In this document: in pieces, positions 17,848-26,516 of the stretch
Layout of the letters: each line of letters opens with the position of its first letter
Numbering within the stretch: the stretch's first letter is position 1
Origin: Pirellulales bacterium
GTDB taxonomy: Bacteria; Planctomycetota; Planctomycetia; Pirellulales; JAEUIK01
DNA length: 51,162 bases
Direction of reading: 5' to 3'
Assembly (NCBI GenBank): GCA_019694455.1
Contig: JAIBBY010000036.1
Location: forward strand, 1 to 51,162
Made by a program: the position numbers and the translations under genes
Notes under the pieces: model-generated
The model's input: the letters and a program-made list of their open reading frames with translations, nothing else
What the model was told of the DNA's origin: nothing
Database searches by the model: none

Positions 17848-20288
17848 ACGCAACATCAACGTACAACCCGCGCTCGCTTCCATTCGGCACATGGCCACCT
17901 GCGCTGTGCATGGCGATGGCGCTTGTGGTCTTCCTCCTGACTAGGGCACAGGGGCAACCCGCGGAAGCGCCGCAGCGACTGTTCGAGCAAACGCCGCACG
18001 ATCAGATCACCCTCAAAGATGGTTCGGTCATCCAGACCGAGCCCGCCAGCCTGCCCCAGCGCCAAGTTCCGCAAAAGCCCAAGCCCAGCGACAAGCTGCG
18101 CGTGTGCCTCATCGATCGTCCCGGCGAGGACTACGAGGTCCTCTGGCGCGACATTCAGCAGGTGCAGTTCTTTGAGCAGATGATCCTCGCCGAGGCCGTG
18201 CGTTTGTCTTCTTCGGGAGACATCGACGGCGCGTACGATTATTTCGACTATCTCGAACGCAATTATCCCAACATGCCCGGCCTCGAAGAGGCGATGCAAC
18301 GATACCTGTACCAAGACGCCCAGGCCTGGCAACGGCGCGGACAGTTCGACTACGTGCTGGTCCTTTTGCGCCAACTTCACCAGCGCAATCCCAAGTTCCC
18401 TAATCTCGATCGGGCAATCGCGCTTGTCACCGAAAAGCTGATCGATGCCCGTCTGGAGCAAGGCGATCACGCCTCGGCTCACCTATTGGTCGAGCAACTG
18501 GAAAAAGCGTATCCGCGCGAACCCGCCGTTGCCCGCTTGCGGCAAAAGCTCACCGCACGCGCTGGGGAGCGGCTAGCCACGGCGCGGCAGCAGCTTGCCG
18601 TCGGCCAACTGCGCGCGGCGCACGATCAGGCCCGCGCGGCGCTGGCCATCTGGCCGGCCTTAAACGAAGCACGCGAATTGCTTACCGAACTACACAGCAG
18701 ATATCCGGTGCTGGTGGTCGGCGTCACCGGTCCGCTCGTCGCTCCGCGCGACCGGCTCGACAATTGGCCGGCCCGTCGCGCTCGCCGCTTGCTGCAATAC
18801 GAGCTAACCGAGTACACCGGCCCTGGCGCCGAAGGAGGCGTGTACGTCAGCCCGTTCGGCGCCGTCGAAAAAGGCGACCTCGGCCTGCGCGTCAGCTTCC
18901 TCTTGCGCGGCGACATTCATTGGCCCTCCGCCGCGCCGGTGACTAGCGCCGACATCGCCCGCACTTTGCTCAAGACCGCTGGCTCCGACGCAACCGCCCC
19001 TTGGCGAGAACTAGTCGAACGTGTCGATACGCCCGACGCGCAAACTGTTCATATTCGCCTGCGCCAGGCGCATCCCCATCCTGAGTCTCTGTTTCGCGCG
19101 CCGCTGCTGCCCCCCACCGACGTGCAACCCGCCGCGCTGCTGGGCCCCTTCACCCTGGGACCCGCCAGCGACCAGCAAGTCGATTATCTAGCTGCGGCCC
19201 AATTGCCACGCGCGGCGCAGTCGCCGCGTGAAGTCTCCGAGCGGCGATTCGACCGCGCGCACGACGCGCTGCGCGCCTTGGAGCGACACGAAATCGCCGC
19301 CATCGATCGCCTACCCCCTTGGGAACTCGAATCGGCTCGCGCCATCCCAGGCGTCACCGTCCAGCGCTATGCGGCCCCAACCATCCATTGTCTAGCCCCC
19401 AATCTCAACAAGCCGCTGCTCGCCAACCGCGCCTTTCGCCGCGCCCTCGCCTTCGGAATTCATCGCGAGTCGATCCTCAACGTGCAGCTATTGCGCGGCA
19501 AGGAACTGGAAGATGCCGTCGTCGCCACCGGCCCCCTGCCCACTGGCTACGCCCACGACAACGCCATTGAGCCGCGCGCCTACGAGCCCCGCGTGTCGAT
19601 GATGCTGGCCTCGGTCGCCCTGTTGGAAGTGGCCGAAAACCAAAAGAAGCTCGAAAAAGCTGGGCCAACACCAGAAGAGACAAAAACCGACGAGACAAAA
19701 CCGGTCGAGTCCACGCCAGTTGAATCAAATCCCGCCGCGCCGGCGGAGCCCCCTGCCGACTCGGCGCCACCTGACGCTCCCCCAACCGCCGACACGAAGA
19801 ACGAACCAAAGTGCCCCCCGCTCAAACTGGTCCACCCCGGCGACGAGGTGGCGCGCCTCGCGTGCCGCACGATCCAGCGTCAACTCGCGCTCGTGAAGAT
19901 CCCGATCGAATTGATCGAGCTTCCCGCCGGCCAGTCAGCGCCCCCAAATGACGACTACGACCTGCTCTACGTCGAGCTGCAAATGGAGGAGCCGCTGGTC
20001 GACGTCTTTCGACTTTTTGGCGACGACGCCCTGATGCCCCCTTCGAGCCCCTACCTGCGCGCGGCGCTCGGGCGCCTTGCCCTGGCCACCGATTGGCGCG
20101 CGGCGCGCGAGGCGCTGTTCGAAATTCACGAAGCCGTCGCCACCGAGGTGTCGCTGATTTCCCTCTACCAATTGCCTGAATTCTTCGTCTATCGCCGCAC
20201 GATCTCCGGCATCGGCGAGCGCCCCGCGTCGCTGTACCAAAACATTACCGCCTGGCAAACTCAGGTCGATCTCCCAGAAGCCGATTAA
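17844..20288 (+). CDS. TPR plus family-5 (Opp/Dpp-type) solute-binding protein
   Basis: The protein has 814 residues. The ATG at 17844 overlaps the kinase stop (ATGA). A hydrophobic segment at about 20-36 is a signal peptide or anchor. Residues about 110-290 are TPR-like. From about 300 onward the sequence follows SBP_bac_5: 'VEKGDLGLRVSFLLRGDIHWPSAAPVTSADI..' matches the typical region 'W..GLPVTA.D', and 'NKPLLANRAFRRALAFGIHRESI' matches the 'P..D.RVRQALAYAIDR' region. A low-complexity Pro/Glu/Thr insert lies near 605-655. Family members bind peptides or other solutes for an ABC importer, but no permease or ATPase gene is present here, so it may be a sensor subunit. Confidence 0.85.
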   Translation: MNATSTYNPRSLPFGTWPPALCMAMALVVFLLTRAQGQPAEAPQRLFEQTPHDQITLKDGSVIQTEPASLPQRQVPQKPKPSDKLRVCLIDRPGEDYEVLWRDIQQVQFFEQMILAEAVRLSSSGDIDGAYDYFDYLERNYPNMPGLEEAMQRYLYQDAQAWQRRGQFDYVLVLLRQLHQRNPKFPNLDRAIALVTEKLIDARLEQGDHASAHLLVEQLEKAYPREPAVARLRQKLTARAGERLATARQQLAVGQLRAAHDQARAALAIWPALNEARELLTELHSRYPVLVVGVTGPLVAPRDRLDNWPARRARRLLQYELTEYTGPGAEGGVYVSPFGAVEKGDLGLRVSFLLRGDIHWPSAAPVTSADIARTLLKTAGSDATAPWRELVERVDTPDAQTVHIRLRQAHPHPESLFRAPLLPPTDVQPAALLGPFTLGPASDQQVDYLAAAQLPRAAQSPREVSERRFDRAHDALRALERHEIAAIDRLPPWELESARAIPGVTVQRYAAPTIHCLAPNLNKPLLANRAFRRALAFGIHRESILNVQLLRGKELEDAVVATGPLPTGYAHDNAIEPRAYEPRVSMMLASVALLEVAENQKKLEKAGPTPEETKTDETKPVESTPVESNPAAPAEPPADSAPPDAPPTADTKNEPKCPPLKLVHPGDEVARLACRTIQRQLALVKIPIELIELPAGQSAPPNDDYDLLYVELQMEEPLVDVFRLFGDDALMPPSSPYLRAALGRLALATDWRAAREALFEIHEAVATEVSLISLYQLPEFFVYRRTISGIGERPASLYQNITAWQTQVDLPEAD

Positions 20289-20290
20289 CG

Positions 20291-21784
20291 ATGCGCGCCG
20301 CCGCAGGCATAACTTGGATTCGCGCGCTGGCGCTGCTCGCCTTCGCCAGCACGGCTGCTCCGCTGCGCGCCCAGTCGTTGATCGAGTTCGATCCCTATCG
20401 CGTCCGCCTGCTCGTCGCCGTTGAGGCCGGCGATGCCCCGGCCCGCGCCAGCGAAACCTTATCCCGCCGCGTCACCGAACAGGTCGAAGCCTACATCGGC
20501 GCCCGTTGGTCGCTCGAAATAACATCTGCCGCCGAGCCCTTGCGTACCGCCATGCTCCAAGACTTGGCTGCTGTGCAAATCGACGCGCTTCCCGCCGGTT
20601 GGCGCGAGCCAGACAAATTGCTGCTCGCCACACTGGCCGGCGCCGCCGGCGATTGGCGCTGGAGCGTTCGCGAGCTGGATGTGCCGACCGAATCGTGGAG
20701 CGCTGTGCTCCAGCAGAGTACACCGGATGAGCGCGCCCTGGGCGAAGTCGCCTTTCAATCGCTGCTGGCCGTTTTTCGTCCGCTTGCCGGGGTCGAATCG
20801 ACTGAGCAGGACTTGGCGCAACTTCGCTGGCGCGCCGGCGCGTTGCCACCGCGCGATCCATCGCTGGCCTTCGTCCAGCCCGGTCTGCTCGCCCGCCCCA
20901 TCATTCGCGTCGTCGACCGCGACGGCGCCACTCGCAAGACACAACTCATTGATTGGACCTACCTGATCGTCGAGTCGCTCCAAGACGGCAAAGGCCCCGC
21001 CCGCGTTTATACCGGTCTGCGCAGCCCGCTGGCCGGCAAGCGCCGCGGACGCGTGCAACTCTGGGCCCTGGCTGTTGGCAATGTCAGCGGATCGACGCGG
21101 CTGGTTCTCGCCGCGCGCAGCGCGGATGCCAAGCCACTCTATGGCTACGAAATCTACGCGCTGCGCCCCGGCCAGCCAGAAACCACGCTCATGGGCTACA
21201 CCAATCGATCCGGCTCGCTCGAAATCCCACCCGGCCCCGATCCGCTCCGCTTGCTGCTGGTCAAGCATGGCAACGAAGTCCTGGCCCGCCTGCCGGTGGC
21301 CCCCGGCGTGTTGCCAAGCGTCACGGCGTGCCTCGCCGACGACGATCCACGACTCCGCGCCGAAGGCTTCATTCTCGGGCTGCAAGAACGACTGGTCGAC
21401 GCCGTCGTGCGGCGGCAAGTGATGTTGGCTCGACTCAAACTGCGAATCGACCAAGGCGAACTCGACGAGGCCGACAAGCTCATGGACCAGTTGCGCCGCC
21501 TCGACAGTCAACAACAGTTCCTGTTGGCGCTCGACCAGCGTCAGCAAAAGGCGCGCTCCGACGATCCCTCGGTCCAGCGCAAGATCGAGCGCATGTTCTC
21601 GCAGGCCCGCGAACTGATTGGCCAATACCTCGATCCGGCGGAAGTGAATCGCGCCGAGTTGGAGCTAGATCAGGCTCGTCGCGGCGGGCCGCCGCCAGCC
21701 ACGGCGCCGCCCGCCGTAACCCCTCCGCAACCTATGCCCGCGACAGGCGCCGCGGCCGCGCAGGCCACGTCCAAAACTAAGTGA
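20291..21784 (+). CDS. Exported protein of unknown family, last gene of the kinase operon
   Basis: The protein has 497 residues and begins two bases after the previous stop. Residues 1-27 form a signal peptide ending 'PLRAQ' before SLIEFDPY. The mature part is mixed in its first 300 residues, possibly beta-rich ('RVQLWALAVGNVSGSTRLVL', 'GYTNRSGSLEIPPGPDP'), then helical and charged ('ARLKLRIDQGELDEADKLMD') and ends in a Pro/Ala-rich tail. I do not recognise a domain. The very tight spacing says it is made with the solute-binding protein and the kinase, and its signal peptide puts it on the same side of the membrane as the kinase propeller. Confidence 0.8.
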   Translation: MRAAAGITWIRALALLAFASTAAPLRAQSLIEFDPYRVRLLVAVEAGDAPARASETLSRRVTEQVEAYIGARWSLEITSAAEPLRTAMLQDLAAVQIDALPAGWREPDKLLLATLAGAAGDWRWSVRELDVPTESWSAVLQQSTPDERALGEVAFQSLLAVFRPLAGVESTEQDLAQLRWRAGALPPRDPSLAFVQPGLLARPIIRVVDRDGATRKTQLIDWTYLIVESLQDGKGPARVYTGLRSPLAGKRRGRVQLWALAVGNVSGSTRLVLAARSADAKPLYGYEIYALRPGQPETTLMGYTNRSGSLEIPPGPDPLRLLLVKHGNEVLARLPVAPGVLPSVTACLADDDPRLRAEGFILGLQERLVDAVVRRQVMLARLKLRIDQGELDEADKLMDQLRRLDSQQQFLLALDQRQQKARSDDPSVQRKIERMFSQARELIGQYLDPAEVNRAELELDQARRGGPPPATAPPAVTPPQPMPATGAAAAQATSKTK

Positions 21785-21804
21785 ACCGTTATCCGTCGCC
21801 ATTC

Positions 21805-23202
21805 TCACGCCGATAGCGCCTTCGCCAGCGCCGCGTTCATCGCCGCTTCGCTTCCCTGTGCCACCCAGCACCAATCCCCCAGGTTGCCGTCTCCTTCCTG
21901 CCAGGCGCGCTCGATCGGCACATAGCCCGTGGCGCATTCGCCGTAGCCCGCGCTCACGACAAACGCGTCGGGCGCTAGCGACTGTGCCTTGAGTTGATAC
22001 TCCACGTACGACTCTCCCGGCAGCAGCACCAGCCGCGCGCCCCCCAAATCGAGCACCGGCATATCAAGCGTATGCCCCGCATCGGCGCGGGCACGCCATG
22101 CCAAACCCATCGCGGCCAGACAGCGATCAAACGGGCGCGGCCCCTCCTTGAGTCGCCGCTGCAGGTCCTCCACCGTAAAGCCGGCCGTGTCGCGCGGCTC
22201 TAGCCGCAGCGGCGTGTGCGACAATTCAATCTGCTCCAATGGTTGCCGCTGCGTCGTATCCCAGGCCTTGCTCATCGCCGCATGCATCCGCCCGGTCAAT
22301 ACGGCCCTATTTTCCGGTGCTCCGTCGTTGTGTCGCCCAGCGGTCACGTTGCCACTCGCGCCCGATAGATAAATCTGATGCACGCCCGTTTCGCTTTGTC
22401 GCCGATTGCGCGCCAGCCCCACAAAGTCGCAAGAGATGCCCCCCTGTCCGTAGTAGCTCATCGGGTGCGTGGCGTACGCGCTGATCGCCGCCACCGGCGC
22501 GTCGCCATCCCAAAAGCTGATCGTCTTTAACCACGGATCTATCGTTCCTAGTTCCGCGTTCCGCGCCACCGCATCGCGGCAAGCGCTGGTGCGATCGAAC
22601 CGCAGCGAACCGTCGGGCAAGTGATAGCGGCGATTCGAGGCCACGTCTCGAACCTCCGCCTGGCCGACGCCCAGATGCGTCACGCGCCTGGGCGCTTTAA
22701 GCGCTTCACTCAGCGCCCGGCGAGTCGCTTGCACGGCCCGCTCATGAAACGACAGGTCGCACACGCTCGCTCCCGCGCCCGACGCCTCCAACAAGCGCTG
22801 CGCAGCCAGGTCGGCCACCGGCGCATCGTGCTGATGCACCGAACTGACCAGCACACAATCGGGCGATGTCTGCGCCGCTTCGGCCAGCGCTTCGCGCCAG
22901 CGGTCAAACGCCTCGTTCCGAATCTCGCACCAGTCCACGGCCACCAGCACCACTGGCTGCCTGCCCCCCAGCAGCACTACGCCGCAGGCGCTCAACGGGT
23001 CGTCAACGCGCGCCGCGGCCTGGATGCCTCCCCCCATGCACGGATGCCCGATCGGAATGGTCACGTCCGCCACAAATGGCGCCAAAGCAAACTCGCCGCT
23101 CCCGGCCCGCGCGCGAGCCGGCCAGGGGTTCGCCAGCGCCAGGCCAGCCGTCAATACCGAGCCCTTCAAAACGGTCCGTCGCGGCAGCAAGTCTTGCGGC
23201 AT
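21805..23202 (-). CDS. Neutral ceramidase-like exported hydrolase (Tat substrate)
   Basis: The protein has 465 residues from the ATG at 23200-23202, which has GGGGAA upstream; a TTG two codons earlier is less likely. The N terminus carries a twin-arginine motif (RRTVLKG) and hydrophobic stretch ending near 'ARARA'. The body follows the neutral/alkaline ceramidase-like pattern: '[14 protein letters not shown]', '[13 protein letters not shown]', 'SSVHQHDAP' at the place of the metal-binding His motif, and '[13 protein letters not shown]'. Classical ceramidases are longer (about 650 residues or more), so the substrate may differ. It converges on the kinase operon with only 20 bases between. Confidence 0.75.
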   Translation of the reverse strand: MPQDLLPRRTVLKGSVLTAGLALANPWPARARAGSGEFALAPFVADVTIPIGHPCMGGGIQAAARVDDPLSACGVVLLGGRQPVVLVAVDWCEIRNEAFDRWREALAEAAQTSPDCVLVSSVHQHDAPVADLAAQRLLEASGAGASVCDLSFHERAVQATRRALSEALKAPRRVTHLGVGQAEVRDVASNRRYHLPDGSLRFDRTSACRDAVARNAELGTIDPWLKTISFWDGDAPVAAISAYATHPMSYYGQGGISCDFVGLARNRRQSETGVHQIYLSGASGNVTAGRHNDGAPENRAVLTGRMHAAMSKAWDTTQRQPLEQIELSHTPLRLEPRDTAGFTVEDLQRRLKEGPRPFDRCLAAMGLAWRARADAGHTLDMPVLDLGGARLVLLPGESYVEYQLKAQSLAPDAFVVSAGYGECATGYVPIERAWQEGDGNLGDWCWVAQGSEAAMNAALAKALSA

Positions 23203-23379
23203 GAGCAAAGTTCCCCAGGACAGTGGCGGGCCAAATTGCTTGGCCCGAAAAGAGCTAGTTCACCATGCCTTAGCGCTCGATTCAACTCGCGCGGCGCCGA
23301 ACTTTGTCTCGCGGCGGTTGTCCAGAAACACAGCTTCTCTACACTGGTTGGTTTCCCACTTCCTCCCCGTGCCAGGTCC

Positions 23380-24219
23380 ATGGTCCATAACGCGCCCGTC
23401 AAAACGATTACGCACAAGGGCCTGACGATCGAAGGCTACTCGCGCGCCGCGGTGCAAACCTACTGGCGCGTGCCAGAGTTCAAGCTCGGTTTCGATCTTG
23501 GCGCCCAGCCCTGGTCGTTCATGGGCACAGAAAACTGGTTCGTCTCCCACACGCACCTCGACCATCTCGCCGCGCTGCCGGTTTATGTCGCTCGCCGCCG
23601 CATGATGAAGATGGAGCCCCCCACCATCTATCTGCCAGAGCACGCCATCGACAGCGTTCAGCGCATCTTAAAGCATTTCACTCGGCTCGATCGCGGACGG
23701 TTGCCGTGCAATCTGGTCCCCACCAAGCCCGGCGACGAGATCGATCTCAGCCGCGAGCTGGTCGTTACCGTCGTCCCCACCAAACACACCGTCCCTTCGC
23801 TCGGTTTCATTGTTTGGGAGCGCCGCCACAAGCTCAAGCCCGAGTTTCACGGTCTGGCGGGCGAGCAGATTCGCGATTTGAAATTTTCCGGCGTCGAAGT
23901 CACCGGCGAAACTCGCATGCCGCGCTTAGCCTATATCGGCGATAGCGCGCCCGAAGGGCTCGACAATAATCCCGCCATGTTCGAGGCCGAGGTGTTGATC
24001 ACGGAACTCACCTTCGTCGCACCGGGACATCGCAAGGAAAAGATTCACAAGTTCGGCCACATGCACCTGCACGACTTCGTCGAACGTCGCGATCGCTTTC
24101 GCAACGAGCTGATCATCGCGTCGCACTTCAGCACGCGGTATCATCAACGGGAGATTCGCTCCTGGATAGAAAAAGGCCTCCCCGACCTGATCGACGGCCG
24201 CTTGCATCTCTGGCTCTAA
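23380..24219 (+). CDS. MBL-fold metallo-hydrolase (RNase Z-like)
   Basis: The frame is open from 22621 but overlaps the ceramidase-like gene there; the ATG at 23380 gives a 279-residue protein of proper size. It has the metal-binding motif HTHLDH (57-62), a later His in '[13 protein letters not shown]', an Asp in 'YIGDSAP' and a final His in '[11 protein letters not shown]', the order found in RNase Z-like members of the metallo-beta-lactamase fold. It lacks a signal peptide and should be cytoplasmic. The next gene begins 14 bases later. The substrate is unknown; tRNA 3' processing is possible but not demonstrated by the sequence. Confidence 0.85.
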   Translation: MVHNAPVKTITHKGLTIEGYSRAAVQTYWRVPEFKLGFDLGAQPWSFMGTENWFVSHTHLDHLAALPVYVARRRMMKMEPPTIYLPEHAIDSVQRILKHFTRLDRGRLPCNLVPTKPGDEIDLSRELVVTVVPTKHTVPSLGFIVWERRHKLKPEFHGLAGEQIRDLKFSGVEVTGETRMPRLAYIGDSAPEGLDNNPAMFEAEVLITELTFVAPGHRKEKIHKFGHMHLHDFVERRDRFRNELIIASHFSTRYHQREIRSWIEKGLPDLIDGRLHLWL

Positions 24220-24233
24220 CACCGCCCATCACG

Positions 24234-25190
24234 ATGGCCAACCAGTTTTTGCTCACGCGCCGCGCGTTCCAAAAAGGCGTGCTTGCCGCCGGCGCTGCCA
24301 TGGGCGCATCGCCACGGATTCGCGCCGATCAAGATTCGGCGCCGGCTGGCCGCTATGTCGACGTCCACACCCACCTCGGGCAAACGTGGAACAGCACGCA
24401 GCCCCTCTCGGCCGAAGAACTGCTTCGCTGGATGGACGCGTCCGACATCGCGCAGGCAGTGGTGCTCCCCTTGGTTTCGCCCGAGGCTAGCAGCTTTCCG
24501 CTCACGTCCGACTTTGTCCTGGCGCAGACCAAGCCCTACCGCGACCGCCTGATTCCCTTCTGCGCGGTCGATCCGCGCGCCTCATTTTCTGGCGGCAAGC
24601 AGGGCCTGGTCGCCATGCTCAAAAAATACCAAGACGCCGGCGCACGCGGCTTCGGCGAGCACAAGCCCGGCATCCCCATCGACGACCCGCGCAATTTGCA
24701 GGTCTTCGCGGCCTGCGGCGAAGTCGGGCTCCCCGTGCTGTTCCATCTCGACGAGCAGCGCAACACAGACCAGCCAGGGCTCCCCGGCCTGGAGCGCGTG
24801 CTCAAACAATGCCCGCAAACCATCCTCATGGGGCACGGGCCGGGCTGGTGGGCCTCCATCGGCGGTGGCGTCTCGGCCGCCGATCTAGCGGGCTACCCCC
24901 GCGGCGCCGTAGCCCCTGGCGGGGCGATTGACCGCCTCATGGATCACTATCCCAATCTCTATGGCGACCTTTCCGCCGGCAGTGGCGCCGGCGCCATCAG
25001 TCGCGACCTCGACTTTGGACGCGAGTTCCTCATCCGCCGCGCCGATCGACTGATGTTCGGCACCGATTTTTTATCTCCGGGCCAAGACGTTCCGCAACTG
25101 GAATTGTTTCGCCAGATCGAACTCCCTGCCGATGTCGCAGCCAAAATCTTCCGCGACAACGCGCGCCGGCTCCTGCTGGCTCCCGCGTGA
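24234..25190 (+). CDS. Exported amidohydrolase-2 family protein (Tat substrate)
   Basis: The protein has 318 residues. Arg9-Arg10 in 'TRRAFQKG' followed by an Ala/Gly-rich stretch is a Tat-type signal peptide. The mature part is a TIM-barrel metal hydrolase: 'VDVHTHLG' (His45, His47) at the end of the first strand, 'VLFHLDEQ', 'ILMGHGPGWW' and a late 'MFGTDF' with the conserved Asp. These are the metal and catalytic positions of the amidohydrolase_2 family, which includes decarboxylases and lactonases. It lies between the MBL gene (14 bases) and hemW, probably in one transcript. The substrate cannot be told from the sequence. Confidence 0.87.
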   Translation: MANQFLLTRRAFQKGVLAAGAAMGASPRIRADQDSAPAGRYVDVHTHLGQTWNSTQPLSAEELLRWMDASDIAQAVVLPLVSPEASSFPLTSDFVLAQTKPYRDRLIPFCAVDPRASFSGGKQGLVAMLKKYQDAGARGFGEHKPGIPIDDPRNLQVFAACGEVGLPVLFHLDEQRNTDQPGLPGLERVLKQCPQTILMGHGPGWWASIGGGVSAADLAGYPRGAVAPGGAIDRLMDHYPNLYGDLSAGSGAGAISRDLDFGREFLIRRADRLMFGTDFLSPGQDVPQLELFRQIELPADVAAKIFRDNARRLLLAPA

Positions 25191-25231
25191 ATGGCGATGA
25201 GTCTAGCTCGCTGTCGCTGCCGAGCCGCGCC

Positions 25232-26380
25232 ATGAGCGAACCTCAACCCTTGCCTCCGCCGCGCGCCGCCTACATCCATGTGCCCTTCTGTCGGCATCGC
25301 TGCGGCTATTGCAACTTCACGCTCGTCGCCGGCCGCGACGGCTGGATCGACCGCTATCTCGCCGCGCTAGAACAAGAACTGAGTCGCCTGGAACGTGCCC
25401 AACTGGTCGAAACCCTCTTCTTTGGCGGTGGCACGCCCACCCATCTGCCGCCGGCCCAGTTGGCTCGGCTTCTGCAACTGGCGCAGCGCTGGTTTCCCTT
25501 GGCGCCCGCGGGCGAGTTCAGCGTCGAGGCCAACCCATGCGACATCACCCCCCAGCGCGTCGCCCTGCTGGCCGAACACGGAGTCACCCGACTGAGCCTT
25601 GGCGCGCAATCTTTCGACGCCGCCAAGTTGCGACTGTTGGAGCGCGATCACTCCGGTCCCGACATCCGCCGCGCCATGCAATTGGCCCACGAGCGTTTTG
25701 CCTCCGTCGCGCTCGACCTCATCTTTGCCGCGCCGAGCGAATCCCTTGCTGCCTGGCAGCGCGATATCGCGCAGGCCGTGGAACTGGCGCCCCATCACAT
25801 CTCCACCTATGGGCTCACCTTCGAGCGCGGCACGCGCTATTGGAGCCGACGCCAACGGGGCGAACTGATCGAAACCGACGACGAAACCTGGCGCGACATG
25901 TACGCCTACGCCATCGATCGTCTCGGCGCCGCCGGCTTTGAACACTACGAAGTTTCCAACTTCGCGCGGCCCGGGCATCGCTGCCGCCACAACGAAACCT
26001 ACTGGTCGGGCGGCGAGTACTTTGCCGCCGGGCCCGGCGCGGCCCGCTATGTCGGCGGCCGCCGCGAGGTAAATCATCGCAGCGTCTCCACCTGGATGAA
26101 CCGCGTGCTCGCCGGCCAGTCGCCAGTCGCCGAGTCAGAAACCCTGTCCGCCGAGGATCGCGCCCGCGAATTGCTGGTGTTCGCGCTCCGCCGCATCGCC
26201 GGAATCGACCCGCGCGAGTTTGCGCAGGACACTGGCTACACCGTCGCAGCGCTCGGCGGCGACGCCCTACGGCGACATCTGGAGTTGGGCACGTTGCGAC
26301 ACGCTGGCGACCGGCTCCAACTCACCCGCGAGGGGCTATTCGTCAGCGACGCCATCTGGCCCGACTTTTTGCGCCGCTAG
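25232..26380 (+). CDS. hemW: HemW-like radical SAM heme chaperone
   Basis: The protein has 382 residues from the ATG at 25232. A GTG at 25187 overlapping the previous stop would add 15 residues without homology character. The N terminus reads 'YIHVPFCRHRCGYCNF' with the radical SAM cysteines 20, 24 and 27 (CX3CX2C), followed by 'FFGGGTPTHL'. The length and the immediate N-terminal cluster fit HemW rather than HemN coproporphyrinogen dehydrogenase, which is longer and has an N-terminal extension. HemW binds and inserts heme into membrane proteins. It seems to be the last gene of the MBL-amidohydrolase-hemW group. Confidence 0.92.
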   Translation: MSEPQPLPPPRAAYIHVPFCRHRCGYCNFTLVAGRDGWIDRYLAALEQELSRLERAQLVETLFFGGGTPTHLPPAQLARLLQLAQRWFPLAPAGEFSVEANPCDITPQRVALLAEHGVTRLSLGAQSFDAAKLRLLERDHSGPDIRRAMQLAHERFASVALDLIFAAPSESLAAWQRDIAQAVELAPHHISTYGLTFERGTRYWSRRQRGELIETDDETWRDMYAYAIDRLGAAGFEHYEVSNFARPGHRCRHNETYWSGGEYFAAGPGAARYVGGRREVNHRSVSTWMNRVLAGQSPVAESETLSAEDRARELLVFALRRIAGIDPREFAQDTGYTVAALGGDALRRHLELGTLRHAGDRLQLTREGLFVSDAIWPDFLRR

Positions 26381-26413
26381 CGCACCCTTCAGAACGCACA
26401 CCTCGGTACGCTG

Positions 26414-26473
26414 CAGAACGGCAGGTTGAGGGTCAAAACGGAGGCAGGCGCCACGTCGACAACGGCCGTTCTG
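26414..26473. repeat. Inverted repeat between convergent genes
   Basis: CAGAACGGC at 26414-26422 and GCCGTTCTG at 26465-26473 are a perfect 9-base inverted repeat with a 42-base spacer, lying between the convergent hemW and coiled-coil genes. There is no T run, so a terminator role is only possible. Confidence 0.3.
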
Positions 26474-26516
26474 GAACCGGCGATGCTTGGGATATCGCTG
26501 TGGCCGACCTTCGTTT

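Noticed and set aside
22621..23379. Upstream extension of the MBL-fold gene
   Set aside because: The extension lies antisense to the ceramidase-like gene, is Arg/His-rich and unrelated to the MBL fold.
25187..25231. GTG start for hemW overlapping the amidohydrolase stop
   Set aside because: Possible as translational coupling, but HemW proteins begin close to the YIHVPFC motif, favouring the ATG at 25232.
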